Source of the DNA: Micromonospora sp. LH3U1
GTDB lineage: Bacteria > Actinomycetota > Actinomycetes > Mycobacteriales > Micromonosporaceae
Direction: 5' to 3'
DNA length: 64,000 nt
NCBI RefSeq assembly: GCF_028475105.1
Contig: NZ_CP116936.1
Location: 5,083,501 to 5,147,500, forward strand
The translations under genes were made by a program, and so were the position numbers. Below, piece after piece: positions 17,430 to 25,620 of the stretch (position 1 is the stretch's first letter; every line of letters begins with the position of its first letter). The notes under the pieces are model-generated. The model was not told where the DNA came from. It worked only from the letters and a program-made list of their open reading frames with translations, and did not search any database.

Positions 17430-18290
17430 ATGACCTGGGATGATCTCGACGCCCACCTGGACCGGGTGCCCGGCACCGTCTCGGCGTACGTGGGCCGGCT
17501 CGACGCGCCGCCGACCTGGACCCGCCACGCGGACGCCGCGCACTACGCCGCGAGCACCATGAAGGTGGCGGTGCTCGCCGCGCTGCACCGCGCCGCCGAG
17601 GCCGGCTCGCTGGAGCTGGACGCCCCGGTCCCGATCGTCAACGAGTTCGACTCCGCCCAGCCCGGCGCACCCCGGTTCTCCTGCGCCCAGCACTACGACA
17701 ACGACGACGCGGTCTGGGACCGACTGGGCGGCACGGCGCCGCTGCGCTGGCTCGCCGACCGGATGATCGTGCGGTCCAGCAACCTGGCCACCAACCTGGT
17801 CATCGGGCACGTCGGACTGCCCGCGGTCGCCGAGGTGTGGGCGCTGACCGGTGCCCGCACCAGCGTCACGGGCCGGGGCATCGAGGACTTCGCCGCCCGC
17901 GAGGCCGGCATCACCAACGCCGTCTCGGCCGCGGACCTTGCCGCCCTGCTCGGCGCGCTGGCCACCGGGGCCACCACCCCGGGCCGGCTCGCGTCACCGG
18001 CCGGCTGCACGGCCATGGTGGACGTCCTGCTCGCTCAGGAGCACCGCGAGGACCTGGCCGCCGGTCTGCCCGAGGGCACCCGCATCGCGCACAAGAACGG
18101 TTGGGTGAGCGGCGTCCGGCACGGCGCCGGGGTGGTGCTGCCCGACGACGCCCCGCCGTACCTGATCGCTGTCTGCACCACCACCGACCTGGCCGACGGC
18201 GGCCCGAGCGGCGACGGAGTCGAGGACGACGCCTGCCGGCTGATCGCCAACGTCTCGGCGCAGGTCTGGGCCGCACGCCACCAACTCTGA
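17430..18290 (+). CDS. Cytosolic class A beta-lactamase-like serine hydrolase
   Basis: A 286-residue penicillin-binding-fold hydrolase. The three motifs are STMK (42-45, nucleophile Ser42), SSN (116-118) and KNG (222-224) in place of the usual KTG/KSG. There is no signal peptide, so it acts in the cytosol if this start (ATG 17430) is right. No class A Glu166-type ExxLN loop is evident, which argues against a true beta-lactamase; an esterase or peptide hydrolase role is more likely. The gene stands alone after typA. Confidence 0.82.
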   Translation: MTWDDLDAHLDRVPGTVSAYVGRLDAPPTWTRHADAAHYAASTMKVAVLAALHRAAEAGSLELDAPVPIVNEFDSAQPGAPRFSCAQHYDNDDAVWDRLGGTAPLRWLADRMIVRSSNLATNLVIGHVGLPAVAEVWALTGARTSVTGRGIEDFAAREAGITNAVSAADLAALLGALATGATTPGRLASPAGCTAMVDVLLAQEHREDLAAGLPEGTRIAHKNGWVSGVRHGAGVVLPDDAPPYLIAVCTTTDLADGGPSGDGVEDDACRLIANVSAQVWAARHQL

Positions 18291-18343
18291 CCCGCACCCG
18301 CCGATCCGGCTAGGCTGCCCCCACCCCCACCCCGGAGCCGCTG

Positions 18344-19045
18344 ATGCCCCGCAGTCGCACCCTTCTTGTCGCCTTCCTCGCCGTTACCGTGGCGAATCTG
18401 CTGGCCAACGCCACCGATAACGGCGTGGCCGAGTTGCTCAGCAAGCCGTTGCTGATGCCTCTGCTGGCCGCGTACCTCTGGCGGGCCACCGCCGAGCGCG
18501 GAGGCCAGCCGGACCGGCTGGTGCTCGCCGCGCTGGCCTTCTCCACCGGCGGCGACGTGGCGCTGCTGGGCGACGGCACCGGCTGGTTCATCGCCGGCAT
18601 GGTCTGCTTCCTCGCCGCCCACCTCTGCTACCTCGCGGCGTTCACCCGGCATGGCGCCGCGACCGCGCTGCGCCGTCCGCCGCTGGTCGCGGTCCCGCTG
18701 GGGTACGCGGTGCTGACCGTCGTCGCGTTGACCTGGATGTGGGCGGGGCTGACCGACGCCGGGCTGGCCATTCCGGTGGCCGGCTACGCGTTCGCGCTGG
18801 CCGCGATGGCCGCCACCGCCGTCACTCAGGGCTGGCGGGTCGGTCTCGGCGCCGCGCTGTTCCTCGGCTCCGACCTCTTGATCGCCACCGGGGTGGCCGA
18901 GGTGGCCCAACCACCCGGCGCGCCGGTGCTGGTCATGGCGAGTTACGCCGCCGGTCAGGCGCTGATCGTCATCGGCCGGGCCGCCCGCGCCGGGACACCA
19001 GCCGGCGCCCCGATCACTCCAGCAGCCGCGCCCGCAGTGCCGTGA
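18344..19045 (+). CDS. Lysoplasmalogenase, YhhN family
   Basis: A 233-residue membrane protein with about eight hydrophobic helices. Family motifs SKPLLMPLL, ALAFSTGGDVALL and LFLGSDLLIA contain the conserved Lys, Asp and Asp of YhhN proteins, whose characterised members cleave the vinyl-ether bond of lysoplasmalogens. Whether that is its substrate here is unknown. Its last 32 bp overlap the end of the convergent tyrosine phosphatase gene. Confidence 0.87.
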   Translation: MPRSRTLLVAFLAVTVANLLANATDNGVAELLSKPLLMPLLAAYLWRATAERGGQPDRLVLAALAFSTGGDVALLGDGTGWFIAGMVCFLAAHLCYLAAFTRHGAATALRRPPLVAVPLGYAVLTVVALTWMWAGLTDAGLAIPVAGYAFALAAMAATAVTQGWRVGLGAALFLGSDLLIATGVAEVAQPPGAPVLVMASYAAGQALIVIGRAARAGTPAGAPITPAAAPAVP

Positions 19046-19811
19046 GGTTCTCCTCGGTGAGCCCGAGCCCGTCGCGCAGGTACGCGTCGAACGAGCCGTG
19101 CACCCGGCGTACCTCGTCGTAACCGGCGTCGAGGTACTCGGCGCGGACCTCCAGCACCGGCAGCACCGCGTCGACGTTCAGCTCGGGGTTCCGCCGTCGC
19201 ATCGCCTCGACGATCACCGCGCGCAGGCTGTCGGTCAGCGCGTTGTTGCGCAGGTAGTCGGCACGGATCGCCACCTCGTCCACCCCGAGCGCCGTCAACA
19301 GGATGACGGTGAGCCAACCGGTGCGGTCCTTGCCGGCGGAGCAGTGGTAGACCATCGGCAGGTTCTCCGGCTGGGCGGCCAGCCGCACCGCCTCGGCGAA
19401 GCCGACCCGCGCCGACTCACCGGTGACGAACCACCGGTAGATCGCCGCCATCGCCTCCGCCGTGCCCTGCCGGGCCAGCTCCGCGTACGCGTCCAGGTCG
19501 TGACCGAGCAGCACCGCCGAGACGTACGTGAAGACCGGGTGCTCCGGGTCGTGCACCGGGAGGAACACCACCCGTGGCTCACCGGCCAGCCGATCCGCCG
19601 GGGCGACCGCGACCTCCGAGGAGGCGCGCAGATCCAGCACGCACGCCGGCCCCAGCTTCGCGAGCACCGGCAGGTCCTCGTCGGTCAGCCGACCCAGCGC
19701 CGGAGTACGGATCAGCTGCCCGACGCGGATCCGCCGCCCGCCGGCGCCGACGAGCCCGCCCAGATCACGCGCGTTCGGTGCACCCACCAGCTCCCAGCCC
19801 TGCCCGGTCAT
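19014..19811 (-). CDS. Tyrosine-protein phosphatase (DSP/PTP lipid-phosphatase-like)
   Basis: A 265-residue phosphatase with the active-site P-loop HCSAGKDRTG (residues 156-165, nucleophile Cys157) and the N-terminal NARDLGG motif of the PtpB/LipA-type atypical phosphatases, which act on phosphotyrosine or phosphoinositides. No signal peptide. It is divergent from the dipeptide epimerase gene (45 bp apart) and overlaps the YhhN gene tail to tail by 32 bp. The natural substrate is unknown. Confidence 0.9.
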   Translation of the reverse strand: MTGQGWELVGAPNARDLGGLVGAGGRRIRVGQLIRTPALGRLTDEDLPVLAKLGPACVLDLRASSEVAVAPADRLAGEPRVVFLPVHDPEHPVFTYVSAVLLGHDLDAYAELARQGTAEAMAAIYRWFVTGESARVGFAEAVRLAAQPENLPMVYHCSAGKDRTGWLTVILLTALGVDEVAIRADYLRNNALTDSLRAVIVEAMRRRNPELNVDAVLPVLEVRAEYLDAGYDEVRRVHGSFDAYLRDGLGLTEENLTALRARLLE

Positions 19812-19855
19812 CCGGTCTCCCCTCCGGCCGTGTACCTGCGTATAGGGTGCCTCAC

Positions 19856-20953
19856 ATGACGATCTCGGCGGTACGCACCCACCGGGTTTCCGCCCCCTTA
19901 CACACCCCGTTCGTCACCGCGCTCCGTCGTACCACCACAGTAGACACGCTGGTCGTCGAAATCATCGACGCCGACGGCCGGTCCGGCTTCGGCGAGGCGC
20001 CCCAGGTCTGGCAGGTCACCGGCGCGTCGGTCGCCGGCGCACTGGCGTGCGTACGCGAACTGCTCGGCCCACAGCTGATCGGTCGTGACCCGGACGACCT
20101 GGTGACCCGTTGCGCCGAGGTGCAGCGTGCCGTGGTTGGCAACGAGGCCGCGAAGGCCGCGGTGGACGTCGCGCTGCACGACCTCGCCGCGCGGCGGCTG
20201 GGCGTACCCCTGGTGCGGTTGCTCGGGGGCACCACGCTGCGGGTGCCGACGGACGTCACGCTGGCGGCGGGCGACGCGGTGGACCTGGCGGCGGCCGCGC
20301 GGCAGCGGCAGGCCGACGGCTTCGGCGTTCTCAAGGTGAAGGTCGGCACCGACGCGGCGAGTGACCTGGACCGGGTGCGTGCCGTGCGCGCGGCCGTCGG
20401 CCCCGGGGTGCGGATCCGGCTCGACGCCAACCAGGGCTGGACGCCCCGGGAGGCGGTCCGGGTGATCCGTGGCATCGAGGACGCCGGGCTCGACGTGGAG
20501 CTGGTCGAGCAGCCGGTGGCCCGCTGGGACCTGGACGGGCTCGCCTGGGTCAGCGACCGGGTGTCCGTGCCGATCCTGGCCGACGAGGCGGTCTTCGGGG
20601 TTCGTGACCTGGTGGAGGTGATCCGCCGTCGGGCTGCCGACCTGGTCAACGTCAAGCTGGCCAAGTGCGGCGGGCTGCACCCGGCGCGTACCCTCCTCGA
20701 CCTGGCCACCGCCCACGGGCTCGGCACGGTGGTCGGCTCCATGATGGAGAGTCAGGTCGGCATCGGGGCGGCGGCGAGCCTGGTCGCCGCGTACGGCACC
20801 ACGGCGGTCGCCGACCTGGACGCCGCCTGGTGGCTGGCCTGGTCACCGGTGCAGGGCGGGATACGCTACGACGGGGCGACCGTGGTGCTGCCGAATGCTC
20901 CTGGCCTGGGCATTACCGGCCTTGCTGAAGCAAAGGTGCAGACCCGTGGTTGA
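19856..20953 (+). CDS. L-Ala-D/L-Glu epimerase-type dipeptide epimerase (YkfB/YcjG-like)
   Basis: A 365-residue enolase-superfamily enzyme of the muconate-lactonising subgroup. Catalytic lysines are at KVK (Lys160/162) and KLAK (267/270), and metal ligands at Asp190 (RLDANQ), Glu218 (VEQP) and Asp243 (ADEA). This set fits dipeptide epimerases, which convert L-Ala-D-Glu from peptidoglycan turnover to L-Ala-L-Glu. The next gene encodes an NlpC/P60 peptidase, the same pairing as ykfB-ykfC in Bacillus, which supports murein peptide recycling. Other cycloisomerase activities cannot be excluded. Confidence 0.88.
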   Translation: MTISAVRTHRVSAPLHTPFVTALRRTTTVDTLVVEIIDADGRSGFGEAPQVWQVTGASVAGALACVRELLGPQLIGRDPDDLVTRCAEVQRAVVGNEAAKAAVDVALHDLAARRLGVPLVRLLGGTTLRVPTDVTLAAGDAVDLAAAARQRQADGFGVLKVKVGTDAASDLDRVRAVRAAVGPGVRIRLDANQGWTPREAVRVIRGIEDAGLDVELVEQPVARWDLDGLAWVSDRVSVPILADEAVFGVRDLVEVIRRRAADLVNVKLAKCGGLHPARTLLDLATAHGLGTVVGSMMESQVGIGAAASLVAAYGTTAVADLDAAWWLAWSPVQGGIRYDGATVVLPNAPGLGITGLAEAKVQTRG

Positions 20954-21013
20954 TGACCGTTGGTTTCTTTCATAAGGTCTCCCCTGGACAGCCGACACGA
21001 TCTGGGGGTTGAC

Positions 21014-21937
21014 GTGGAGTTGCAACCGGGCCGTGAGGCCGTCGTCCGGGTCGCGGTGGCGACGCTGTGGACCTCCCCCGAGGCGGTGCGCCCGGTCGAC
21101 CGCCCCGCGCTGACCGTCGGCGCCGACATCCCGGCCTGGGTCTCCGGCCTGGACACCGAGCAGCAGGTCGGCGACTGCGTGCTGAGCCAGCTCCTGCTCG
21201 GCGAGCGGGTCCTCGTCAGCGAGCTGCGCCCGGACGGCTGGGCCCGGGTCGTCGCCGTCGAGCAGCCAGCCGCCAAGCTGGACCCGCGCGGCTACCCGGG
21301 CTGGCTCCCCGCCGACCAGTTGGCCTCCGTCGACCCGGCCGACGCCACCGACACCGACCCGATGGTGGTCGACGCCACGGTCACCGGGCTGCACGCCGAC
21401 CCGAACGGGCCGGTGGTGCTGTCCGGTGTCGTCGTCGGCACGCGCCTGGTCCCGGCCGGCCCGGCGCGCGACGGCTGGCGACCGGTGCATGTCCCCGGCC
21501 AGTCCGCGCCGCTCTGGCTGCCCGACAACCACCTGGTCCCGGCGTCGGCCGCGTCGCCGATCGCCGAGCAGGCGCTCGCGGTAGCGCAGCGACTGCTGGA
21601 CGTGGTCTACATCTGGGGCGGTCTCTCCGCGCACGGCGTCGACTGCTCAGGGCTGGTGCACCTGGCCTGGCGGCGGTTCGGGGTGCTGCTACCCCGCGAC
21701 GCCGACGACCAGGCCGTGGCCACCACCCCGCTGGCGTTGGGCGCGGAACGTCCTGGCGATCTCTACTTCTTCGCCCGACCCGGCCGCAAGATCCACCACA
21801 TCGGCATCGTCACCGCGACGCCCGGCGACGGGGGCCAGCGGCGGATGCTGCACGCCTGTTACCGGCGGCGGCGGGTCATCGAGGAGCCACTGCCGGCCGA
21901 TCGGACCGCCACCCTGGTGGGCGCGCACCGGGTCTGA
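21014..21937 (+). CDS. NlpC/P60 gamma-D-glutamyl-diamino acid endopeptidase (YkfC-like)
   Basis: A 307-residue peptidase with SH3-like domains in the first 170 residues and a C-terminal NlpC/P60 domain. The nucleophile is Cys201 in GVDCSGLVHLAW and the base lies in KIHHIGIV (His251/252). No signal peptide is seen, as for cytosolic YkfC. GTG 21014 is chosen as start because a G5 run precedes it; TTG 20960 would add 18 unlikely residues. It follows the epimerase by 60 bp and should release diaminopimelate-containing products from recycled muropeptides (inference). Confidence 0.85.
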   Translation: MELQPGREAVVRVAVATLWTSPEAVRPVDRPALTVGADIPAWVSGLDTEQQVGDCVLSQLLLGERVLVSELRPDGWARVVAVEQPAAKLDPRGYPGWLPADQLASVDPADATDTDPMVVDATVTGLHADPNGPVVLSGVVVGTRLVPAGPARDGWRPVHVPGQSAPLWLPDNHLVPASAASPIAEQALAVAQRLLDVVYIWGGLSAHGVDCSGLVHLAWRRFGVLLPRDADDQAVATTPLALGAERPGDLYFFARPGRKIHHIGIVTATPGDGGQRRMLHACYRRRRVIEEPLPADRTATLVGAHRV

Positions 21938-21974
21938 CCGGCCGGGCGCGTTCCCGCACCCGGCCGGTGACGGG

Positions 21975-22973
21975 TCAGCGTCGGGCTTCGGCCAACTCCC
22001 GGCGCCGGTCCCGGGAGGACTTGACCAGGCTGGCGGCGGTGGCGATGCCCAGCGTGCCGATGATGACCAGCAGCGACAGCCAGATCGGGATGTGCGGCGC
22101 CCAGCCAACGTGCTCGCCACCGTTGATGAACGGCAGGTTGTTGTCGGCCAACGCCTCCAACACCAGCTTCACCCCGATGAAGCCGAGCACGACAGCCAGG
22201 CCGTAGCTCAGGTAGATCAGCCGGTCGAGCAGGCCACCCAGCAGGAAGTAGAGCTGACGAAGGCCCATCAGCGCGAAGACGTTCGCGGTGAAGACCAGGT
22301 ACGGCTCCTGGGTGATGCCGAAGATCGCCGGGATCGAGTCCAGAGCGAAGATCAGGTCGGTGGTACCGATCGCGATCATCACGATCAGCATCGGGGTGAA
22401 CAGCCGCTTGCCGCTCGCGTGGGTGGTGAGCTTCGCGCCGTCGTAGTCCTTGGAGATCGGCAGCGCCTTGCGGCTCCACCGGATCAGCAGGTTCTCGGAG
22501 AACTCGTCCTCGTCCGGCTCACCCTGCCGGGCCAGGTTGACCGCGGTGTAGATCAGGAACGCGCCGAAGATGTAGAAGACCCAGGAGAACTGCGTGATCA
22601 GCGCCGCGCCGGCGGCGATGAAGCCGCCGCGCATCACCAGTGCCAGCACGATGCCGACGAGCAGCACCTTCTGCTGGTACTGCCGGGGCACCCCGAAGCG
22701 AGCCATGATGATCACGAAGACGAAGAGGTTGTCCACCGAGAGGCTGTACTCGGTGAGCCAGCCGGTGTAGAACTGCCCGGCCGCGCTGGCGCCCGAGGTC
22801 AACCAGACACCGGCCCCGAAGAGCAGGGCCAGACCGACGTAGAAGGCGACCCAGAGGCTCGACTCGCGCACACTCGGCTCGTGCGGGCGCCGGCCGATAA
22901 TCAACAGGTCGACGAGCAGGACCGCAGTCAGTGCGACCAGCGTCCCCGCCCACACCATCCCGGACACGTCCAA
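21975..22973 (-). CDS. TerC-family membrane protein, predicted manganese exporter
   Basis: A 332-residue membrane protein of the TerC/Alx group with about nine helices. The two conserved acidic repeats are visible in TEYSLSVDNLFVFV and GTTDLIFALDSIPAI. The start is TTG 22973, fixed by a GGAGG site 8 nt upstream; the nearby ATG is out of frame. A yybP-ykoY manganese riboswitch occupies its leader (23056-23190), which strongly supports Mn2+ export at high metal. The last residues are basic. Confidence 0.93.
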   Translation of the reverse strand: MDVSGMVWAGTLVALTAVLLVDLLIIGRRPHEPSVRESSLWVAFYVGLALLFGAGVWLTSGASAAGQFYTGWLTEYSLSVDNLFVFVIIMARFGVPRQYQQKVLLVGIVLALVMRGGFIAAGAALITQFSWVFYIFGAFLIYTAVNLARQGEPDEDEFSENLLIRWSRKALPISKDYDGAKLTTHASGKRLFTPMLIVMIAIGTTDLIFALDSIPAIFGITQEPYLVFTANVFALMGLRQLYFLLGGLLDRLIYLSYGLAVVLGFIGVKLVLEALADNNLPFINGGEHVGWAPHIPIWLSLLVIIGTLGIATAASLVKSSRDRRRELAEARR

Positions 22974-23055
22974 CGTTCATTCCTCCGGCAGACACGCGGC
23001 GTCGGGCACACCGTACGCCCCCAAAAGGGCCGGCGTGCCGCTGTCGCTCACTCTG

Positions 23056-23190
23056 GTGACTGTCGGAGGTCTCTTCCGCCGCCGCCCCTGAACGGGACGG
23101 CGACCTACGGGGCCGGGTCGGGCCGCCGTGGTTCCGGCGATCGACCGTGCTGACGACTCCGTTGCGGGGGAATACTCCCCTCCTCGGTGA
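23056..23190 (-). promoter_or_regulatory. yybP-ykoY manganese riboswitch in the terC leader
   Basis: On the minus strand the leader starts with AGGGGAGTATTCCCC, continues with CGGAGTCGTCAGCACGG and a helical GC-rich arm, and closes with AGAGACCTCCGACAG. These are the hallmark segments of the yybP-ykoY Mn2+ riboswitch family (metal-binding loops L1 and L3). It lies 80-215 nt before the TTG start of a TerC protein, the classic target. Metal should turn expression on. The exact ends are approximate. Confidence 0.88.
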
Positions 23191-23301
23191 CCATTGTTGC
23201 CCACCACGCCCCGTGATCACACCTGGGGCCGTCGGTGTCGACGGCCACCTCGTCGGAGGGAATAGGGGCACGCGCCACACCCCCTCCGCCGTCCTAGGAG
23301 G

Positions 23302-24426
23302 CTAGTGCAAGTCGGGGGTGGCGATCGGGTCAGCGAGCGACCAGCCGGCGGCGAGCAGGTCGTCGCAGGCCCGCACCGCCCGAGCCAGCCGCTCGACGTG
23401 CGGCCCGACCAGCTCCACCACCGGCACCCCGCACCCGGCCAGCTCCGTACGGAACCGCTCGGTCATCCAACCCCGCAGGTGCTCGCCGTCGCGCAGCCCG
23501 TCATCAGCGAAGGGCACATCCCGGTGATCCGTCAGCAGATACAGCGCCGGCTGGCGGGCCGCCGCCCGCACCTCCGGCGACGCGCTGCCCAGGTAGCGCT
23601 CCTCCCACACCGCCGTGGCCCGCGCGTCGGTGTCGCAGACCAGCAGCGGCCCACTCATCCGGGCCGCCGTGTCCTCGGCCGCCTGCTGCTCGCGGACCAC
23701 GGCGCGAAAGTCGTCCCGGTCCCAGGTGACGTCGAAGACCGTCGCCTCCGGTGTGCGCTCGCGCAGCCGAGCCAGCTTGTGCGCGGTCAACTCCCGGCCA
23801 TACTCCGGCACCCACCGCGTGCCGTAGTGCGCCGCGAGCGCCGCGGCCATCGTGGTGGTGCCGGTCGACTCGGCGCCGACCACCACCACCCGCCGCACGA
23901 ACCAGGCACGCACCGGCGGGCTCAACCACCGCCAGTGGCCCGCCGGGTCCGCGCGGACAGCCGTGCCGGACACCGGAACGGTCCGCCGATCCTGATCCAC
24001 CGACACGGGTACGGCGTCGAAGCGTCGAGCCAGCTCCGCGCCGTACGCCTCGGAGGAGAAGACCACATCCACCTGCCCCGACCCGACCGCCTCGCGGAAC
24101 ACCGCGCAGTGCGCGTCCCAGACGGCCGGGTCGGCGTAGTCCACCGGGTGGTCGTCGTAGCGGCCGACGAAGCGGACCCACGGCGTGTCCGCATGCGCCT
24201 CCCGCAGCCAGTCCAGCCGCAGCGCGAGCGGAATGGACTCCCGCCGTGAGGGCGCCACGACGACGGTGACCGTGGCGCAGCGGGCAGCGGCGGCCTCGAT
24301 CAACGCGTGGTGCCCGGCGTGCGGCGGGTAGAACTTCCCCACCACCATCCCGTGGCCGAACTCGGGGGCAGCCGCCCGCGACGGCGCGCGTGGTGTCGGC
24401 GTACGCCCCGGCGCCTCGGCGCTCAC
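23302..24426 (-). CDS. nadR: NadR-like NMN adenylyltransferase / ribosylnicotinamide kinase
   Basis: A 374-residue two-domain enzyme for NAD salvage. The N-terminal nucleotidyltransferase has the (H/T)xGH-type motif GKFYPPHAGHHALIEAA; the C-terminal kinase-like domain begins at VVVGAESTGTTTMA. The P-loop lysine found in enteric NadR is Thr here. There is no N-terminal helix-turn-helix, so it is not a DNA-binding regulator. GTG start at 24426 overlaps the pnuC stop by 4 bp. It would phosphorylate ribosylnicotinamide imported by PnuC and adenylate NMN. Confidence 0.88.
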   Translation of the reverse strand: MSAEAPGRTPTPRAPSRAAAPEFGHGMVVGKFYPPHAGHHALIEAAAARCATVTVVVAPSRRESIPLALRLDWLREAHADTPWVRFVGRYDDHPVDYADPAVWDAHCAVFREAVGSGQVDVVFSSEAYGAELARRFDAVPVSVDQDRRTVPVSGTAVRADPAGHWRWLSPPVRAWFVRRVVVVGAESTGTTTMAAALAAHYGTRWVPEYGRELTAHKLARLRERTPEATVFDVTWDRDDFRAVVREQQAAEDTAARMSGPLLVCDTDARATAVWEERYLGSASPEVRAAARQPALYLLTDHRDVPFADDGLRDGEHLRGWMTERFRTELAGCGVPVVELVGPHVERLARAVRACDDLLAAGWSLADPIATPDLH

Positions 24427-25079
24427 GCGGCGACCGGCGCCGGACCAGGAGGAACGGGCGTCGGCCGGTCGACCCGACGCAGGTCGGCCCGCCAGGCACG
24501 CAGCCCGAACACACACAGGGCGAGGAACACCAGGTACAGAACGGCGGTCAGGTGCAGCCCCTTGTACGCGTACAACGGGATGTAGATCAGGTCCGCGGCG
24601 ATCCAGAGCCACCAGCTCTCCACCCGCTTGCGGGTCTGCCCGTACGTGGCCAGCAGGGACAGCGCCGTGGTCAACGCGTCCGGCAACGGCACGGTCGAGT
24701 CGGTGGCCCGGTCCAACAGGGCCCACAGCCCGCCGGTCAGCAGCACCCCGACGACGATCAGCGCCAGCCACTCCCGTCGCCCGGTCCGGCTCACCGTGAG
24801 TCGGCTCCGCCGCTCGCCACCGAACAGCCAGTGCCACCAGCCATAGCAGCCGAGCGCGACGTACACGACCTGGAGCCCAGCGTCGGCGTACAGCCCGGCG
24901 GTCCAGAACAGCAGCATGAGCAGCAGCACGTTGGCGATGCCGATCGGCCAGTTCGCGATCTTCTGCCGGGCCACCAACCACACGTTGAGCACACCGGTCG
25001 CGAACCCCAGCAGTTCCGCCCAGGTGGTGCCCGTACCGGCCACCTGGAACGCGGTGCCGGTGAGCCAGTCAACGATCAC
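24423..25079 (-). CDS. pnuC: PnuC nicotinamide riboside transporter
   Basis: A 218-residue membrane protein with about seven helices and the PnuC signatures NWPIGIANVLL, GLYADAGLQVVYVALGCYGWW and ESWWLWIAADLIYI, whose tryptophans form the substrate site. PnuC lets nicotinamide riboside diffuse in, and the downstream NadR-like kinase traps it; the GTGA overlap couples the two. The start is GTG 25079 with AGGGTGG upstream. It is divergent from the monooxygenase-like gene by 83 bp. Confidence 0.93.
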   Translation of the reverse strand: MIVDWLTGTAFQVAGTGTTWAELLGFATGVLNVWLVARQKIANWPIGIANVLLLMLLFWTAGLYADAGLQVVYVALGCYGWWHWLFGGERRSRLTVSRTGRREWLALIVVGVLLTGGLWALLDRATDSTVPLPDALTTALSLLATYGQTRKRVESWWLWIAADLIYIPLYAYKGLHLTAVLYLVFLALCVFGLRAWRADLRRVDRPTPVPPGPAPVAA

Positions 25080-25162
25080 GACGCCCACCCTAGGGGTACC
25101 GTCGACACCGGAACAGACCCCGCGTCGCCGCCGACCCTGCCCACCGTGGGAGGCTTTCCGAC

Positions 25163-25456
25163 ATGGTGCTTGAGGTCGCGCTGATCGACGTACTACCCGG
25201 ACACGAGGACGCGTTCGCCGCCGCGTACGCCGAGGGTCACCCGGTGCTCGCAGGGGCGACCGGCTGCCGCTCCGTGCGGATGACCCGGGGAATCGAGTCC
25301 CCGACCCGCTTCGTGCTGCTGGTCGAATGGGACTCGGTCGAGGCGCACGAGCAGAACTTCCGGGCCACCGAACGGTTCGAGCAGTGGCGGGCGTTGATCG
25401 GGCCACACTTCGCCGGGCCGCCCGTGGTCGAGCATTTCCTCGACGTACCGGCCTGA
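25163..25456 (+). CDS. Antibiotic biosynthesis monooxygenase-fold (ABM) small protein
   Basis: A 97-residue dimeric alpha/beta-barrel-type protein with the ABM pattern: strand VALIDVLPGHEDAF, helix, then GCRSVRMTRGIESP and FVLLVEWDSVEAHEQNF. Members range from quinol monooxygenases to heme-degrading or ligand-binding proteins; the function here is unknown. A 17-bp triplicated repeat starts 3 bp after the stop codon. Confidence 0.82.
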   Translation: MVLEVALIDVLPGHEDAFAAAYAEGHPVLAGATGCRSVRMTRGIESPTRFVLLVEWDSVEAHEQNFRATERFEQWRALIGPHFAGPPVVEHFLDVPA

Positions 25457-25458
25457 GG

Positions 25459-25508
25459 GACGCTGTCGTACCCCTGACGCTGTCGTACCCCTGACGCTGT
25501 CGTACCCC
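25459..25508. repeat. 17-bp tandem repeat, 2.9 copies
   Basis: Three back-to-back copies of GACGCTGTCGTACCCCT (25459-25475, 25476-25492, 25493-25508, the last one base short) lie directly after the ABM gene. Copies are identical, so the expansion is recent or maintained. Confidence 0.9.
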
Positions 25509-25620
25509 GCGGCTATCGTGCGCTCCGCACGCGCCGGCCGCCGGTCCCGACGGGCTCGGGGGCGCCGGGCCCGGTGGCCGCGCGGCGCGCGACCCTGGGC
25601 GTCAGCGGGCCGGCATGGCG

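Noticed and set aside
23302..24981. Longer nadR frame starting inside pnuC
   Set aside because: The extra part reads through pnuC in the wrong frame; the GTG at 24426 fits the domain start and overlaps the pnuC stop.
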